From positions 1 to 64,000 of the forward strand of contig NZ_SWCM01000001.1 in the NCBI RefSeq assembly GCF_005116645.1: DNA of 64,000 bases. The letters are read 5' to 3'. Of the stretch, positions 21,658-31,548 are shown one piece after another; the first letter of the stretch is position 1; each line of letters starts with the position of its first letter. The stretch comes from Desulfopila sp. IMCC35006 (GTDB taxonomy: Bacteria > Desulfobacterota > Desulfobulbia > Desulfobulbales > Desulfocapsaceae). The position numbers and the translations under genes are program-made. The notes under the pieces are model-generated. The model did no database searches. It was given only the letters and a program-made list of their open reading frames with translations, and was not told the DNA's origin.

Positions 21658-21810
21658 TGGCCAACTCCTGATTCCTTTTGTTATATCATTGATGATCGCG
21701 GCTCTAAAGCATTTCACCGGTGAATAGTTATAATGCAACAATCCATCACGAATTTCTGGTAGGCTATAGAGTATAGTCAAAGAACGATTAGGTCAATTAG
21801 ATAAATATGC

Positions 21811-21834
21811 TATGATAGTTCGAATTAACCGAAC
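21811..21834 (+). promoter_or_regulatory. Possible -10 box and operator in the nhaD-nhaR intergenic region
   Basis: A tatgat box (21811-21816) is followed by an inverted repeat gttcg-aattaac-cgaac (21818-21834). The repeat is a reasonable LysR-type binding site for NhaR acting on nhaD and on its own gene. The -35 region is weak, so this is tentative. Confidence 0.3.
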
Positions 21835-21890
21835 AATAATTTTTTTATTACATGGTGATACAGTCTCAATTCAGAGGGGATCACAACATT

Positions 21891-22805
21891 ATGGAATGGC
21901 TTAACTACCATCATCTTTTTTATTTCTGGACGGTAATGAAAGAAGGCAGCATTACCGCAGCCAGCAGCAAACTCAGCCTGGCCCAGTCAACGGTGAGCGC
22001 GCAACTGTCCACCTTCGAAGAATCCTTAGGGGCAAAACTGTTCAAGCGCGCGGGCCGGAATCTTGAGCCTACAGATATGGGGCATCTTGTGTATCGCTAT
22101 GCCGATGAGATCTTTTCCCTGGGACGCGAGATGATGGACGCCCTGCGTGGAAGACCTGCGACCGGCCCGTTGTCCCTGAAAGTAGGACTGGTAGACGTAG
22201 TGCCAAAACTCGTAGCGCGCAAGCTTCTTGAGCCAGCGGGGAAATTGCCCGATCCGGTTCGCCTTATTTGCCATGAAGGAAAAGACGAGCCCCTTCTTGC
22301 CGATTTGGCACTGCATAAACTCGATGTAGTGCTGACCGATACCCCGCTGCGTTCAAGCTTGAGCATTAAGGCGTACAATCACCTGTTGGGTGAGTGCGGT
22401 GTTTCTTTCTTTGGCGTAGAAAAACTTGCAAAACCACGGCAAAAAAACTTCCCTCATTCTCTTGACCAATCCCCCATGCTCCTGCCGATGGCCATGAGCA
22501 CATTGCGGGGAATGCTCGATCAGTGGTTTGAAAGAATTGGCGTGCGCCCCCTGATAATTGGTGAATTTGACGACAATGCACTGTTGACAGTCTTTGGCCA
22601 GGCCGGAGAAGGGATCTTTATGGCACCAACGGTTATCGAAAAAGAGGTTGAACTCCAGTACCAAGTCCAGGTTATCGGTCGGACCAGTAAAATCAGGGAA
22701 AAATTTTATGCCATCTCAGTGGAACGTATCATCAGGCACCCTGCGGTCGTGGCTATTTCCGATGCAGCCCATCGAAAACTCTTTTTTGAGCCTGATTGCG
22801 ACTAG
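21891..22805 (+). CDS. nhaR: LysR-family regulator NhaR
   Basis: About 304 residues. The start at 21891 (MEWLNYHHLFYFWTV) follows agagggga and matches NhaR proteins. The winged helix-turn-helix is at 3-65 (ITAASSKLSLAQSTVSAQLSTFE split over GSITAASSKLS and STVSAQLSTFEE), followed by the substrate-binding domain. NhaR responds to sodium and activates nhaA/nhaD genes, consistent with the divergent nhaD next to it. A hairpin follows the stop. Confidence 0.88.
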   Translation: MEWLNYHHLFYFWTVMKEGSITAASSKLSLAQSTVSAQLSTFEESLGAKLFKRAGRNLEPTDMGHLVYRYADEIFSLGREMMDALRGRPATGPLSLKVGLVDVVPKLVARKLLEPAGKLPDPVRLICHEGKDEPLLADLALHKLDVVLTDTPLRSSLSIKAYNHLLGECGVSFFGVEKLAKPRQKNFPHSLDQSPMLLPMAMSTLRGMLDQWFERIGVRPLIIGEFDDNALLTVFGQAGEGIFMAPTVIEKEVELQYQVQVIGRTSKIREKFYAISVERIIRHPAVVAISDAAHRKLFFEPDCD

Positions 22806-22839
22806 TCTTCCGTTGCGAATATGGATGGCATTGTGAATC

Positions 22840-22886
22840 CTGCCAGCAGGGCCCCGGTACTTGAGCTGACCGGGCCCTGCCGGCAG
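22840..22886. terminator. Strong hairpin between nhaR and metF ends
   Basis: A GC-rich imperfect hairpin (ctgcc-a-gcagggccc on the left and gggccctgc-c-ggcag on the right, with a 3-bp ggt/acc extension) sits between the convergent nhaR and metF. It lacks a clear T tract on either side, so it may be a bidirectional terminator or an mRNA 3'-end stabiliser. Confidence 0.5.
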
Positions 22887-22904
22887 AGTGTTGCAGGTAA
22901 CAGG

Positions 22905-23849
22905 TTAACTGAAAACCGGACGCGGTAGAACTTTGGCCTGCTCCGCGATCTCGGGTACCATATGTTCCCATTCGATGGCCATCATGTGGACACCGTGCAC
23001 TCCCTTCATCTCTTTGAATTCTTCGATCTGCTCGCAGGCGATATTGATGCCTTCCTGGGCGACCTTATCCTTCTCGACCCCTTTTAAACGATTGATTATC
23101 TCATCCGGAACATCCATCCCGGGCACCTTGGTCTTCATGTACCTGGCCATACCAACACTCTTCATCGGTGTGACGCCGGCCAGAATATAGACTTTTTCGG
23201 TCAACCCTTCTTCATTGGCGAGCCGGACAAACTCGCGGAATTTTGGCATGTTATAAATGCATTGCGTCTGAATGAAGTCGGCCCCCGCCTCAATCTTCTT
23301 GGCCAGACGATGCACACGCCATTCAAAGGGGTCGGCAAAAGGATTGGCGGCTGCCCCGATAAACATTTTCGGCGGTTGATGGATTTCATTACCATTTAAA
23401 AATAAGCCCTCATCCCGCATCTGTTTGACCATGGCGATCAGCTGGGTGGAGTCGATATCAAAGACGCCCATGGCATCGGGATGATCGCCGAATTGCTGGT
23501 GATCTCCTGAAAGGCAGAGCATATTGCGGATGCCTAGAGCAGATCCTCCGAGAATATCGGCCTGCATGGCCAGTCGATTTCTATCCCTGCACACCATCTG
23601 ATAATTGGGTTCGAGTCCTTCCTGGATGAGTATGAGAGAAGCCGCCCAACTGGACATTCTCACGACCGCAGTCTGATTGTCGGTGATATTGACGGCATCA
23701 ACGTTTCCTTTGAGAAACTTTGCCTTTTCTTTCACCTCTTCAACGTCGGTCCCTCTGGGGGGCCCCAGTTCACCGGTGAAGGCAAACTGACCGGATTTAA
23801 GAACCTTTTCCAGGTTACTTTCTGAATTGAAATGTGTTTCTGTGCTCAT
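22905..23849 (-). CDS. metF: Methylenetetrahydrofolate reductase MetF (module 1)
   Basis: TIM-barrel enzyme of 314 residues that reduces 5,10-methylene-THF to methyl-THF. The catalytic Glu is in FTGELGPPRG, the folate-binding Asp in LCLSGDHQQFGDHP, and the Gln corresponding to E. coli Gln183 in FIQTQCIYN. It is the last gene of the leftward cluster hdrA-mvhD-metV-metF. In acetogens MetF needs the MetV partner encoded upstream. A paralogue of similar length is present at 46110-47033. Confidence 0.93.
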   Translation of the reverse strand: MSTETHFNSESNLEKVLKSGQFAFTGELGPPRGTDVEEVKEKAKFLKGNVDAVNITDNQTAVVRMSSWAASLILIQEGLEPNYQMVCRDRNRLAMQADILGGSALGIRNMLCLSGDHQQFGDHPDAMGVFDIDSTQLIAMVKQMRDEGLFLNGNEIHQPPKMFIGAAANPFADPFEWRVHRLAKKIEAGADFIQTQCIYNMPKFREFVRLANEEGLTEKVYILAGVTPMKSVGMARYMKTKVPGMDVPDEIINRLKGVEKDKVAQEGINIACEQIEEFKEMKGVHGVHMMAIEWEHMVPEIAEQAKVLPRPVFS

Positions 23850-23910
23850 ATAGGATCCTCTGCTTCACGATAAGGGTAAGAGGAAAAAAAGAATACGTCG
23901 TTTTATCCTG

Positions 23911-24594
23911 TTATTTGACCATTTTTTCGGGTTTTTTATACCCGGGTTGCATCAGGTTTCTCGGAGCTTGATCTTTCCAGCCACGGGTAGTGTTTATTTT
24001 CTTGATAGAATCCAGGCGACCTTGACCGGAGAGCCGTTCCCAGATCCTGAACCAGGCACACGGCTGATCGTTGCTGATCTCACAACTCCCTTTATTGGTG
24101 CCGCCGCATGGGCCGTTTAAAAGCCTTTTCGCGCACATGGTGATCGGGCAGATTCCACCGGTGAAGCCGAGAACGCACTGGCTGCAGGAGCGACATCGCT
24201 CCTCATACCAGCCGACGGTCTGATTTACGGCAAGACCGCTGGTGTCGACCGCCGGAAAGGTAGGGATAAGCGGATATCTTTCCGCAAGAAACTGAATACC
24301 GACGCCACAGGCCATGGACATGAGCGCATCGAATTTTCCTTCTTCGATGATGCTGTCGAGTTCGGCCAGGTACTCGCGGTCACATTGCCGTTCGATGGTG
24401 TGGCCCTGGATGTCGATGGGATCATCGTCGAGCCGTCTGGCCATCTCGAGTTCGGTATTCAGCACGGCGACCTCTTTTTCACCGCCGGTCAGGCAGACGG
24501 AGACACAGGTTCCGCAGCCGACGTTTAAAACCTTATTGTACCCTTGCAGCATCTCTTTGATCTCGGCAAAGGGTTTTCTTTGGGCAACTATCAT
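23911..24594 (-). CDS. metV: MetV: methylene-THF reductase partner (C-terminal domain protein), module 1
   Basis: Cysteine-rich partner of MetF, about 227 residues. The start at 24594 (MIVAQRKPFAE) follows ggagg. Cysteine motifs include GCGTCVSVC near 33-41, MACGVG, CRSCSQC, and CPITMCAKRLLNGPCGG, which are likely to bind Fe-S and zinc. MetV-MetF is the methylene-THF reductase of acetogens, where it can associate with HdrCBA-MvhD. Directly downstream of mvhD and upstream of metF in the same operon. Confidence 0.9.
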   Translation of the reverse strand: MIVAQRKPFAEIKEMLQGYNKVLNVGCGTCVSVCLTGGEKEVAVLNTELEMARRLDDDPIDIQGHTIERQCDREYLAELDSIIEEGKFDALMSMACGVGIQFLAERYPLIPTFPAVDTSGLAVNQTVGWYEERCRSCSQCVLGFTGGICPITMCAKRLLNGPCGGTNKGSCEISNDQPCAWFRIWERLSGQGRLDSIKKINTTRGWKDQAPRNLMQPGYKKPEKMVK

Positions 24595-24696
24595 AAAATC
24601 CTCCAATATAGACCGGGACGGATACCATCCCGGTCCAGTCAAGTGCGACCTTCGTCAATATATTTCTTAAAAGGTTCTGTCCAGGTGAATTCGCCC

Positions 24697-25134
24697 TTAT
24701 GCTGGAGCTGCCACCTTCCTTGGTTTCGCCTTCAAGGGATTGGGTCCAAGGGACAGGATATGCTCGGTCATCTCCTGGGCAAACTTTGCAAATGTTGGTC
24801 CTTCGCCTGAAGACAGGTTATACATCCTGACCCGGTCGCCTTCGATACCGATCTCCTCCAAAAGATCATGGATATGGTTGACACGTTCCCGGCATTGGAG
24901 ATTTCCCTCATTGTAATGACAGTTGCCCTCAAGACAGCCGACGCAATACACACCGTCGGCCCCTTCCTGAAAACACCTGAGCATATACATCACATCCACT
25001 TTGCCGGTACATGGGACGCGGAGTATTTTTATGTTCGTTGGGTACGTCAGCCTCATCGAACCTGCCAGGTCCGCAGCAGAGTACCCTCAGTAATCACAGC
25101 AAAACGCTACAATCGTTGGTTTAAAATCAGCCAT
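24697..25134 (-). CDS. mvhD: MvhD/HdrD-like electron transfer subunit, selenocysteine-containing
   Basis: Small [2Fe-2S] protein of the MvhD family, 145 residues, that shuttles electrons into HdrA. Read from the ATG at 25134 it begins [15 protein letters not shown], then an in-frame TGA (25089-25087), then GYSAADLAGS. In the paralogue at 44971 the same position is Cys16 (FCCHYCAYTAAD), so the UGA most likely encodes selenocysteine at residue 16. A small stem-loop 14 bases past the UGA supports this. Without recoding, the product would be only 15 residues or start at an internal Met and lack the cluster motif. The ATG overlaps the hdrA stop by one base (taatg). Confidence 0.88.
25058..25072 (-). 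promoter_or_regulatory. SECIS-like stem-loop in mvhD
   Basis: On the mRNA, 14 bases after the UGA, ggacc and gguuc form a 5-bp stem (one G-U pair) closing a uggca loop. The distance and the G's in the loop resemble bacterial SECIS hairpins. The stem is short, so the call rests mainly on the recoded Cys position. Confidence 0.5.
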
Positions 25135-28100
25135 TATATTCCCTCCGCCAGCAGAGTTTCGATCTCACAGGTAATCTGATTGTCTTCATAGTTGTTGAGG
25201 TTGATGGCCTGTCTCGGACAGACACAGGCGCAGACTCCACATCCCTGACAGAGTGCCGGATCAATCTGGATTTCTCCTGCCGCCACATTGAACTGCGGGA
25301 CCTCAAATGGGCAGGACCTCACACAGGTCAGACACTTGACGCAGTGATCCGGGAACACCTCAGCCTTGATGGCCGACAGCTTGATCTCATCCTTGGAGAG
25401 AAAAGTAACGGCCCGCGCTGCAGCGGCATTCGCCTGGACGATGGCCTCGGAGATCAGTTTCGGTCCATGGGCGGTACCGCATAAGAAAACCGCGTCGGTT
25501 CCCATATCCACCGGTCTCAGCTTGACGTGGGCCTCAAGGAAATACCCTTCGGGGTTGGCGTTGAGTTTCATCTTGCTGGTCAGTTCATCGGAAATGTTTG
25601 GCACGACTCCTGCGGAAAGTACCAGTACATCAGCACATATCTCCACGTCTCGCTGCAGGATATGGTCTCTGACCGTCACCAGCACACCTTCGTCTGAAGC
25701 TTTCGCCACAGGTGGGTTTTCCTTATAGTATCGGACAAAGATGACGCCCTGCTTTCTGGCCTCGGTGTAATAATCTTCCATCTGGCCATACAGGCGCATG
25801 TCGCGATAGAGAATAAACACCTGGGTATCCGGACTGCTTTTTTTGATAGCCAGCGCATTTTTTACCGCCGATTGGCAGCAGATCCTCGAGCAGTTGGGCC
25901 TCTCGTCATTGCGCGAGCCAACACATTGAATCATAACGACGGAATCCAGATCGGAGGCACCCTTTTCCGCCAGCCTGTCGCCCAGTTGGGTTTGGGTGAG
26001 CACCCGGTCGTCTTCCCCGTAGAGGAACTCTTTGGGGGTGTATTCCTTCGCCCCGGAGGCAACGATGATGACACCGTGCTCGATTTCCTGCGGTTCTGCC
26101 AGACCACCCGCGCGAACCATGGTCTTGAAGTTGCCTTGAAAACCTTCAAATCGGGCAATCTGTGAATTGGTGAGAACGGTGATTTTCTCATCCGATTTAA
26201 CCGCCGAGGCAAGCTGATCGACATAGGTCCTGACGTCTGCACCCTCGATGGTGTGGTGCAGCTTCAGGCCCATACCGCCCAGTTCCCCCTGTTTTTCCAG
26301 CAGGGTGGATGAAAAACCCTGCCTGGAAAGATCGAGAGCGGCATTCATACCGGCAATTCCACCACCTACAACAAGGGCATGCTTGTTGACCGGAATGACC
26401 TTGCCATGGAGCGGCTTTAACTGGACGGCACGGGCAACTGCCATACGGACCAGATCCTTGGCCTTTTCGGTGGCGAGTTCCGGATTATACGCGTGCACCC
26501 AGGAATCCTGATTCCTGATATTGGCCATCTCGAAGAGATATCTGTTCAGCCCGCATGCTTCAAGGGTTTCCATGAACATCGGCGCATGGGTTTTCGGACT
26601 GCAGGAGGCAACGACCACCCGGTTCAGTTTTTCCTCAAGGATCTTATCCTTGATCTTGGCCTGGGTATCCTGGCTGCAGGTAAAGAGGTTGTTATCGGTA
26701 AACACTACTCCCGGCAGACTCTTTGCGTACTCCTGTAAGGCGGGAACATCAACAACGCCTGCAATGTTGGAGCCGCAGTTGCAGACAAAGACACCGACAC
26801 GTGGCTCCTGGCCGGAGATATCGATCTCTTCCGGTATTTCCACAGTCTTGGTGTCCGTACCCCGCGCCTCGGCTATCACACAGCCGGCAAGGCCCGCCGC
26901 AGCACTGGCTTCAGTCACTGAGGCGGGAATATCCTTTGGTCCCTGGAAGGTGCCGCAGGTAAAGATGCCCGGACGCGAAGACGCAAGTGGTGCAAAAGGT
27001 TCACTTTCGATGAATTTGTTCTTGTTGACGTTTATCTCCAGCTTTTTGGCCAGTTCGATGGTTTCGGCAGGAACCTCCAGACCAACGGAGAGAACAAGCA
27101 TATCGAACTCTTCTTCCATCATTACGCCATCTTCGTTACTGAACCGCAGCACAAGATTTCTATTCTTCGGGTTTTCAGTCACCGAATGAATTCTGGACTG
27201 CACAAAACGGATCCCTTCCCGGTTTCTGGCACGGTTGTAATACTCTTCGTAGTCCTTGCCAAAAGAGCGGATGTCCATATAGAAAATGGCCGCATCGAGA
27301 TCGCCGCCGGCGTGTTCTTTGGCAATCATTGCATCCTTTATGGCGTACATGCAGCAGACGGAGGAACAATAACTGTTGCCGCACTTATTGTTGTCCCTTG
27401 AGCCAATACACTGGAGCCAGGCTATTTTCTTAGGCTCCTCGTGATCAGATGGCCGGACCAGATGCCCCAGGCAGGGACCGCCGGAACTGAGCAACCGCTC
27501 GAACTCCAGGCTGGTCACGACATTCGGATTTTTCTTGTACAGATAGATATCTGAAAGAGGCGTCGGATCGTATGGCTTGGCACCGGTGGCGAGAATGACG
27601 GAACCGACCGCAAGGTCCTTGTCAACTGCTGCCTGGCTGTGATCAATGGCGCCGGCAAGACAGGCATCCAGACACTGGTAACACTCTGAACAGATACCGC
27701 AGCTCATACATCGGTGTGCTTCCTTCTGGGCCATTTCCTCGTTAAATCCATAGGCAACTTCGAGGAAATTGCCGGCACGTGCCTCGGGGGCAAGATGTTC
27801 GGCCTTTATCCGTTCAATAACCCCTTCACCTTCAATTGCAGGTCGTACATATTCCCAGACCTTTTCACGGCCTTCTTTCAGGTCCATGTTATTTATAAAA
27901 CGATCGATGGAGATAGCCGCTTCCTTACCACAGGCAACCGCGTCGACCACGGATTTGGGTCCATAGAAGGCGTCGCCACCGGCGAAAACCCAGTCGATGG
28001 GGGTCTGCAGGGTGACAGGATCCGCCTCCAGGCCGCCTGGCCTCGAGATGGCAATCCCTTGATCGGCGAAGCCTTCAAGATTGGCGCTCTGGCCGATGGC

Positions 28101-29579
28101 AATAATGAGGGTATCAGCATTAAAGGTTTGACAGACGCTCTCGTCATATGCCGGATTGAAGCGGCCGTTCGCATCAAAGACCTGGGTGCAGCTCTTAAAT
28201 TCTATGCCGGAAATTTTCTTAGTAGAATTATCCAGGAAGAGATTTCTGGGGCCGAAGCTGTTGACAATCTCGATATCGTCTTCCAGTGCCTCGGTGATCT
28301 CATATTCCCAGGCGGGCATTTCTTCGCGACGTTCCAGGCAGATAAGCGTTACCTTCTCGGCGCCAAGCCGTTTGGCAGTCTCGGCCACATCAACAGCGAC
28401 GTTGCCGCCGCCCACGACCACGACTTCCTTGCCAACCTCAATTTTTTTGCCTTTTGCGGCATCGCGCAGGAAATCAACCCCCTGCAGGACGCCCGCGATA
28501 TCTTCGTTTTCAATACCTAGTTTTCTGCCGCTGTGCAGGCCGATCGCCAGGAAAGCGGCAGAATAGCCGTCTGCTTTCAGGCTTTCCAGGGTGATATCTT
28601 TGCCGAAGGTAACACCGCATTTAATTTCGGCACCCATCTTTTCGACCACCTTGATTTCGCTGGCCAGGATGTTCCGGGGCAGACGATATTCAGGGATGCC
28701 GTAGCGCATCATCCCGCCCGTCTCGTCCTGCTTTTCGAAAATAGTGACATGATATCCTTGTCTGAGCAGTGCATAGGCGGCAGTAACACCCGCCGGACCA
28801 GAGCCGATGACCGCAATTTTCTCACTGCGTTTTGCCACCCTGGGCGCGGGTATGTACAACTCACCTTTTTCCAGCTCATAATCACCCAGGAAACGATGCA
28901 GCTCACGGACCGCAAGTGACTGGTCCACCTGGGCACGGGTACATTCACTTTCACAAGGATGGTGACAGACCCGGCCACAGATTCCCGGAAACGGATGCTC
29001 TTCCTTGAAAAGCTTCAAGGCCTCGTCATGCCTGCCATCGTTGATCAGGGCGACAAATCCCTGGATGCTGACATGGGCAGGACAGGTGGCCTTACAGGGG
29101 GCGGTTCCTTCTTTGTTGATACTGAAGGATCCTGGGATTGCCTGGGGATACTGCTTGTAGATTGCTTTACGAAAATCGAGTCTTTCGTTGTACTCGTTCG
29201 GGACGGAGACAGGACAGACCTTTGCGCACTCGCCACAGCTCGTGCATTTCAATGGATCTACATATCTCGGGGTTTGATGAATTTTCGCAGTAAAGCTTCC
29301 CGGCTCGCCTTCGATGCCCAGAAGCTCGGTGTTCGTTAAAAGTTCTATATTAAGATGACGGCCGACCTCGACCAGTTTGGGTGAGATGACTCACATTGCA
29401 CAGTCGTTGGTCGGGAAAGTCTTATCAAGTTGTGACATGACTCCGCCGATGGCGGCGGATTTTTCTACCAGGTAGACGTAATAGCCGGACTCTGCCAGGT
29501 CAAGCGATGCCTGCATACCAGCAATACCAGCTCCAACAACCATAACCGATCCACTTTTCCCGTTCGTGCCAAATCCCAT
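25134..29579 (-). CDS. hdrA: HdrA-type flavoprotein with inserted NfnB/GltD-like domain, selenocysteine-containing
   Basis: Very large (1481 residues) electron-bifurcating-type flavoprotein. The start at 29579 ([10 protein letters not shown]) follows aaggagt. An FAD-binding segment [16 protein letters not shown] is at 13-28, then NDCAM-UGA-VISPKL: the in-frame UGA at residue 63 replaces a Cys that is present in the paralogue (Cys65). A [4Fe-4S] motif CTSCGEC follows at 112. Residues about 160-555 are a GltD/NfnB-like NAD(P)H oxidoreductase insertion with a CKATC...CGRVCHHPC cluster region, [10 protein letters not shown], and [14 protein letters not shown]. After a [10 protein letters not shown] motif the HdrA fold resumes (HdrA-like duplication, [17 protein letters not shown]). 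The C-terminus has two [4Fe-4S] ferredoxin motifs. Followed by mvhD with overlap. Confidence 0.9.
29360..29373 (-). promoter_or_regulatory. SECIS-like stem-loop in hdrA
   Basis: On the mRNA, 17 bases after the UGA, gguc and ggcc pair (one G-U) around the loop gagguc, which contains the GGU signature of bacterial SECIS loops. The stem is only 4 bp, so this is tentative. Confidence 0.4.
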
Positions 29580-30370
29580 TGATGACTCCTTAAGTGCTTA
29601 TGGTTTAGATTTTGCGTATACCGCTCAATTGATTTTTTCCGCTGCAGTGATCTCTTACGAAATATCACCTATTTTCGCAGATAGACATCCTGCCAGGGTG
29701 ACCTCCTTTCTGATCGACAATTTTTTAAAATACAATGGGGTGATATACCTTGTCTTTCGAGCTACCCTGATAATGAGCTTGCCCGACCATTGCTCTTCAG
29801 TCTCTGCACCTGATGCTAGCTTAAAATCAGCTCTATATCAATATTTTTTATACATTGGCGTCAATTATCTTAATTTCTTTTTGATTCAACTATCTATCTA
29901 TCATTTTGATGGATCGCCAAAAATGCCCGGGATTGATCTGCCTTCCGACGCATAGACCGCAGCAGGAAAAAGGATCGAGACTTCAGAGAATTAAAAAGGG
30001 ACAGTCCTGCTGCACCTGAGCATGGATAATTCTTGAAAATCTCTGTGCGGCGGAAATTATCTGCTATTTACCTGCGGATTTTTAGGCTAAGATTGACTCA
30101 AGCTGTATTGTTCAACGGCCGCCCTACAAACGTTTCTGAAAACGTGCTGTCTTTCGTTATACAACCACAAAAAGTGTAATACTGAGAATCGTATGCAACG
30201 TTGACGAACTGAAGGACTCTCCGCTCATACCAGCAAGCGCGGTGAAAGGAATCTTTTTCAGGCGAGCCAAATGCGCTCGCCGCAATTTCAACGAGAGCAA
30301 CTGAAGTTTGTTCACGACTAGGAAATTAAGCAATATCGGCACATTTCTAACCATCCGAGCAGGAGAAACC
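29580..30370. other. 790-base intergenic region upstream of hdrA
   Basis: No convincing gene. The left end holds the hdrA ribosome binding site and presumably its promoter (a ttgacg box lies at 29864-29859 on the minus strand, with a weak -10). A hairpin ggcgagc/gctcgcc with a 7-base loop is at 30261-30281, shortly before the gene at 30371. The region is A/T-rich, especially 29820-29900. Confidence 0.45.
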
Positions 30371-31258
30371 ATGACACATTATCTTCAGGCTTTTCAACCG
30401 TGTGAGAATGATCCACTTACCGTACTTGTGGCAAGAGAGGAGGATCTTCTAAGAAATGACAGCACCACCACCATTAAGTCTAAAGAGAAGGTGATTCCTT
30501 ATCCCGATATCTGCAAAATCATATTTGGTGACGGATTTTTGTTTCAGACCCTGACGCCGCATGAAATGAATATGCATTCGTTAGGTGAGCGTTTAACCCG
30601 TTTTGCAACACGTCCGTTTCATGCTCCTTCTTTGCTTGAATTTATGGCTGTCACAAAAGAACTGCTCGGCGGTCGAGAGCCTAAATCCAACGAATATTCT
30701 CATCGATTTTATCAAAATGGCGGGCGTTCCCCTGCTGCTTTCCGTGTACATAGGCGCTACGGGGATGACGTCATTCTCTCCAACGAGCGGACACATTTCG
30801 TCGGCGATGTCATGCTGCTTGGTACTTTTATGGAGATGGTAAAAGCCTTTAATCGATTTGGTGCCAATACCGATTTCAACTTGGATTTTGTCAGTGAATT
30901 ATCACAAGCACGACGCACCATTGAAGCAGAGGCTGGCGTAACTTCGGTTTTTCATGAAAATTATCGCCCAGTTGTTTTGACTATGCCATATTTTGACGGG
31001 GAGCATTGGTCGCAGCCTGCTCCTGTTTTGCTGCAGCCAGGTGATGTAGTGTGGAACACAAACGCCGAAGCCCTTTATCTTCTGAATGAATTTAAAGTAT
31101 CTCAACCTGCAGCAGAGATTAAAACTGCTGTGCCAAATCGCACTTTTGTTAAGACAACAAAAAATAGCTGCAGCGCCACCACGCTGGTAGGCTATGGCAG
31201 AAACATGCACAATATTCTGCGTTGCGGCACGCGAGCCGTTCTTTTTGGCCCCAAATAA
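30371..31258 (+). CDS. Unrecognised protein
   Basis: A 295-residue protein that I cannot place in a family. The start at 30371 (MTHYLQAFQ) has a good aggag 6-7 bases upstream; the open frame continues upstream to 30308 without a ribosome binding site. It has no obvious signal peptide or transmembrane helix and is rich in aromatic and charged residues, with Cys only near the N-terminus and the C-terminus. It lies alone between two long intergenic regions, which fits a late-acquired gene. Coding is supported by the long open frame and the ribosome binding site only. Confidence 0.55.
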   Translation: MTHYLQAFQPCENDPLTVLVAREEDLLRNDSTTTIKSKEKVIPYPDICKIIFGDGFLFQTLTPHEMNMHSLGERLTRFATRPFHAPSLLEFMAVTKELLGGREPKSNEYSHRFYQNGGRSPAAFRVHRRYGDDVILSNERTHFVGDVMLLGTFMEMVKAFNRFGANTDFNLDFVSELSQARRTIEAEAGVTSVFHENYRPVVLTMPYFDGEHWSQPAPVLLQPGDVVWNTNAEALYLLNEFKVSQPAAEIKTAVPNRTFVKTTKNSCSATTLVGYGRNMHNILRCGTRAVLFGPK

Positions 31259-31475
31259 CGTTTTTACGATCATTGGCAATTGCCCGGCAGGCAAATCTCT
31301 GCACGGCCGGTGGAATTACTTGAATTGACGAAAATTAATGAAGCAAGGACAAAAAAGGATTCTTGCGTCCAGGTTATGACAAGCTTACCTTGTCGTTTTT
31401 AAGGCACGCAAAGATTGACGGTTATTGCGAGCCCGATCCGTCTCAGGCTTCACGGAGTAGGCCGGTCCACCGCAC

Positions 31476-31512
31476 AGGAAAAGGCCCGCCCCCTTTCAGG
31501 AGCAGGCCTCAT
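31476..31512 (-). terminator. Probable terminator after the epimerase gene
   Basis: On the minus strand, aggcctgctcc pairs (with G-U pairs) with ggggcgggcct around a short loop, followed by tttt. It lies 37 bases beyond the stop of the epimerase gene. Confidence 0.5.
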
Positions 31513-31548
31513 TGGAAGATACATCCAAAAGAGATAATTGTAGATCGA

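Noticed and set aside
29985-30012. Repeat-like aaaaagggacagtcc, similar to motifs next to IS200-type elements
   Set aside because: Only one copy here and no transposase gene nearby.
31265-31290. Sigma-54-like ttggcaattgcccggca
   Set aside because: No gene starts downstream on that strand and the -12 part is poor.
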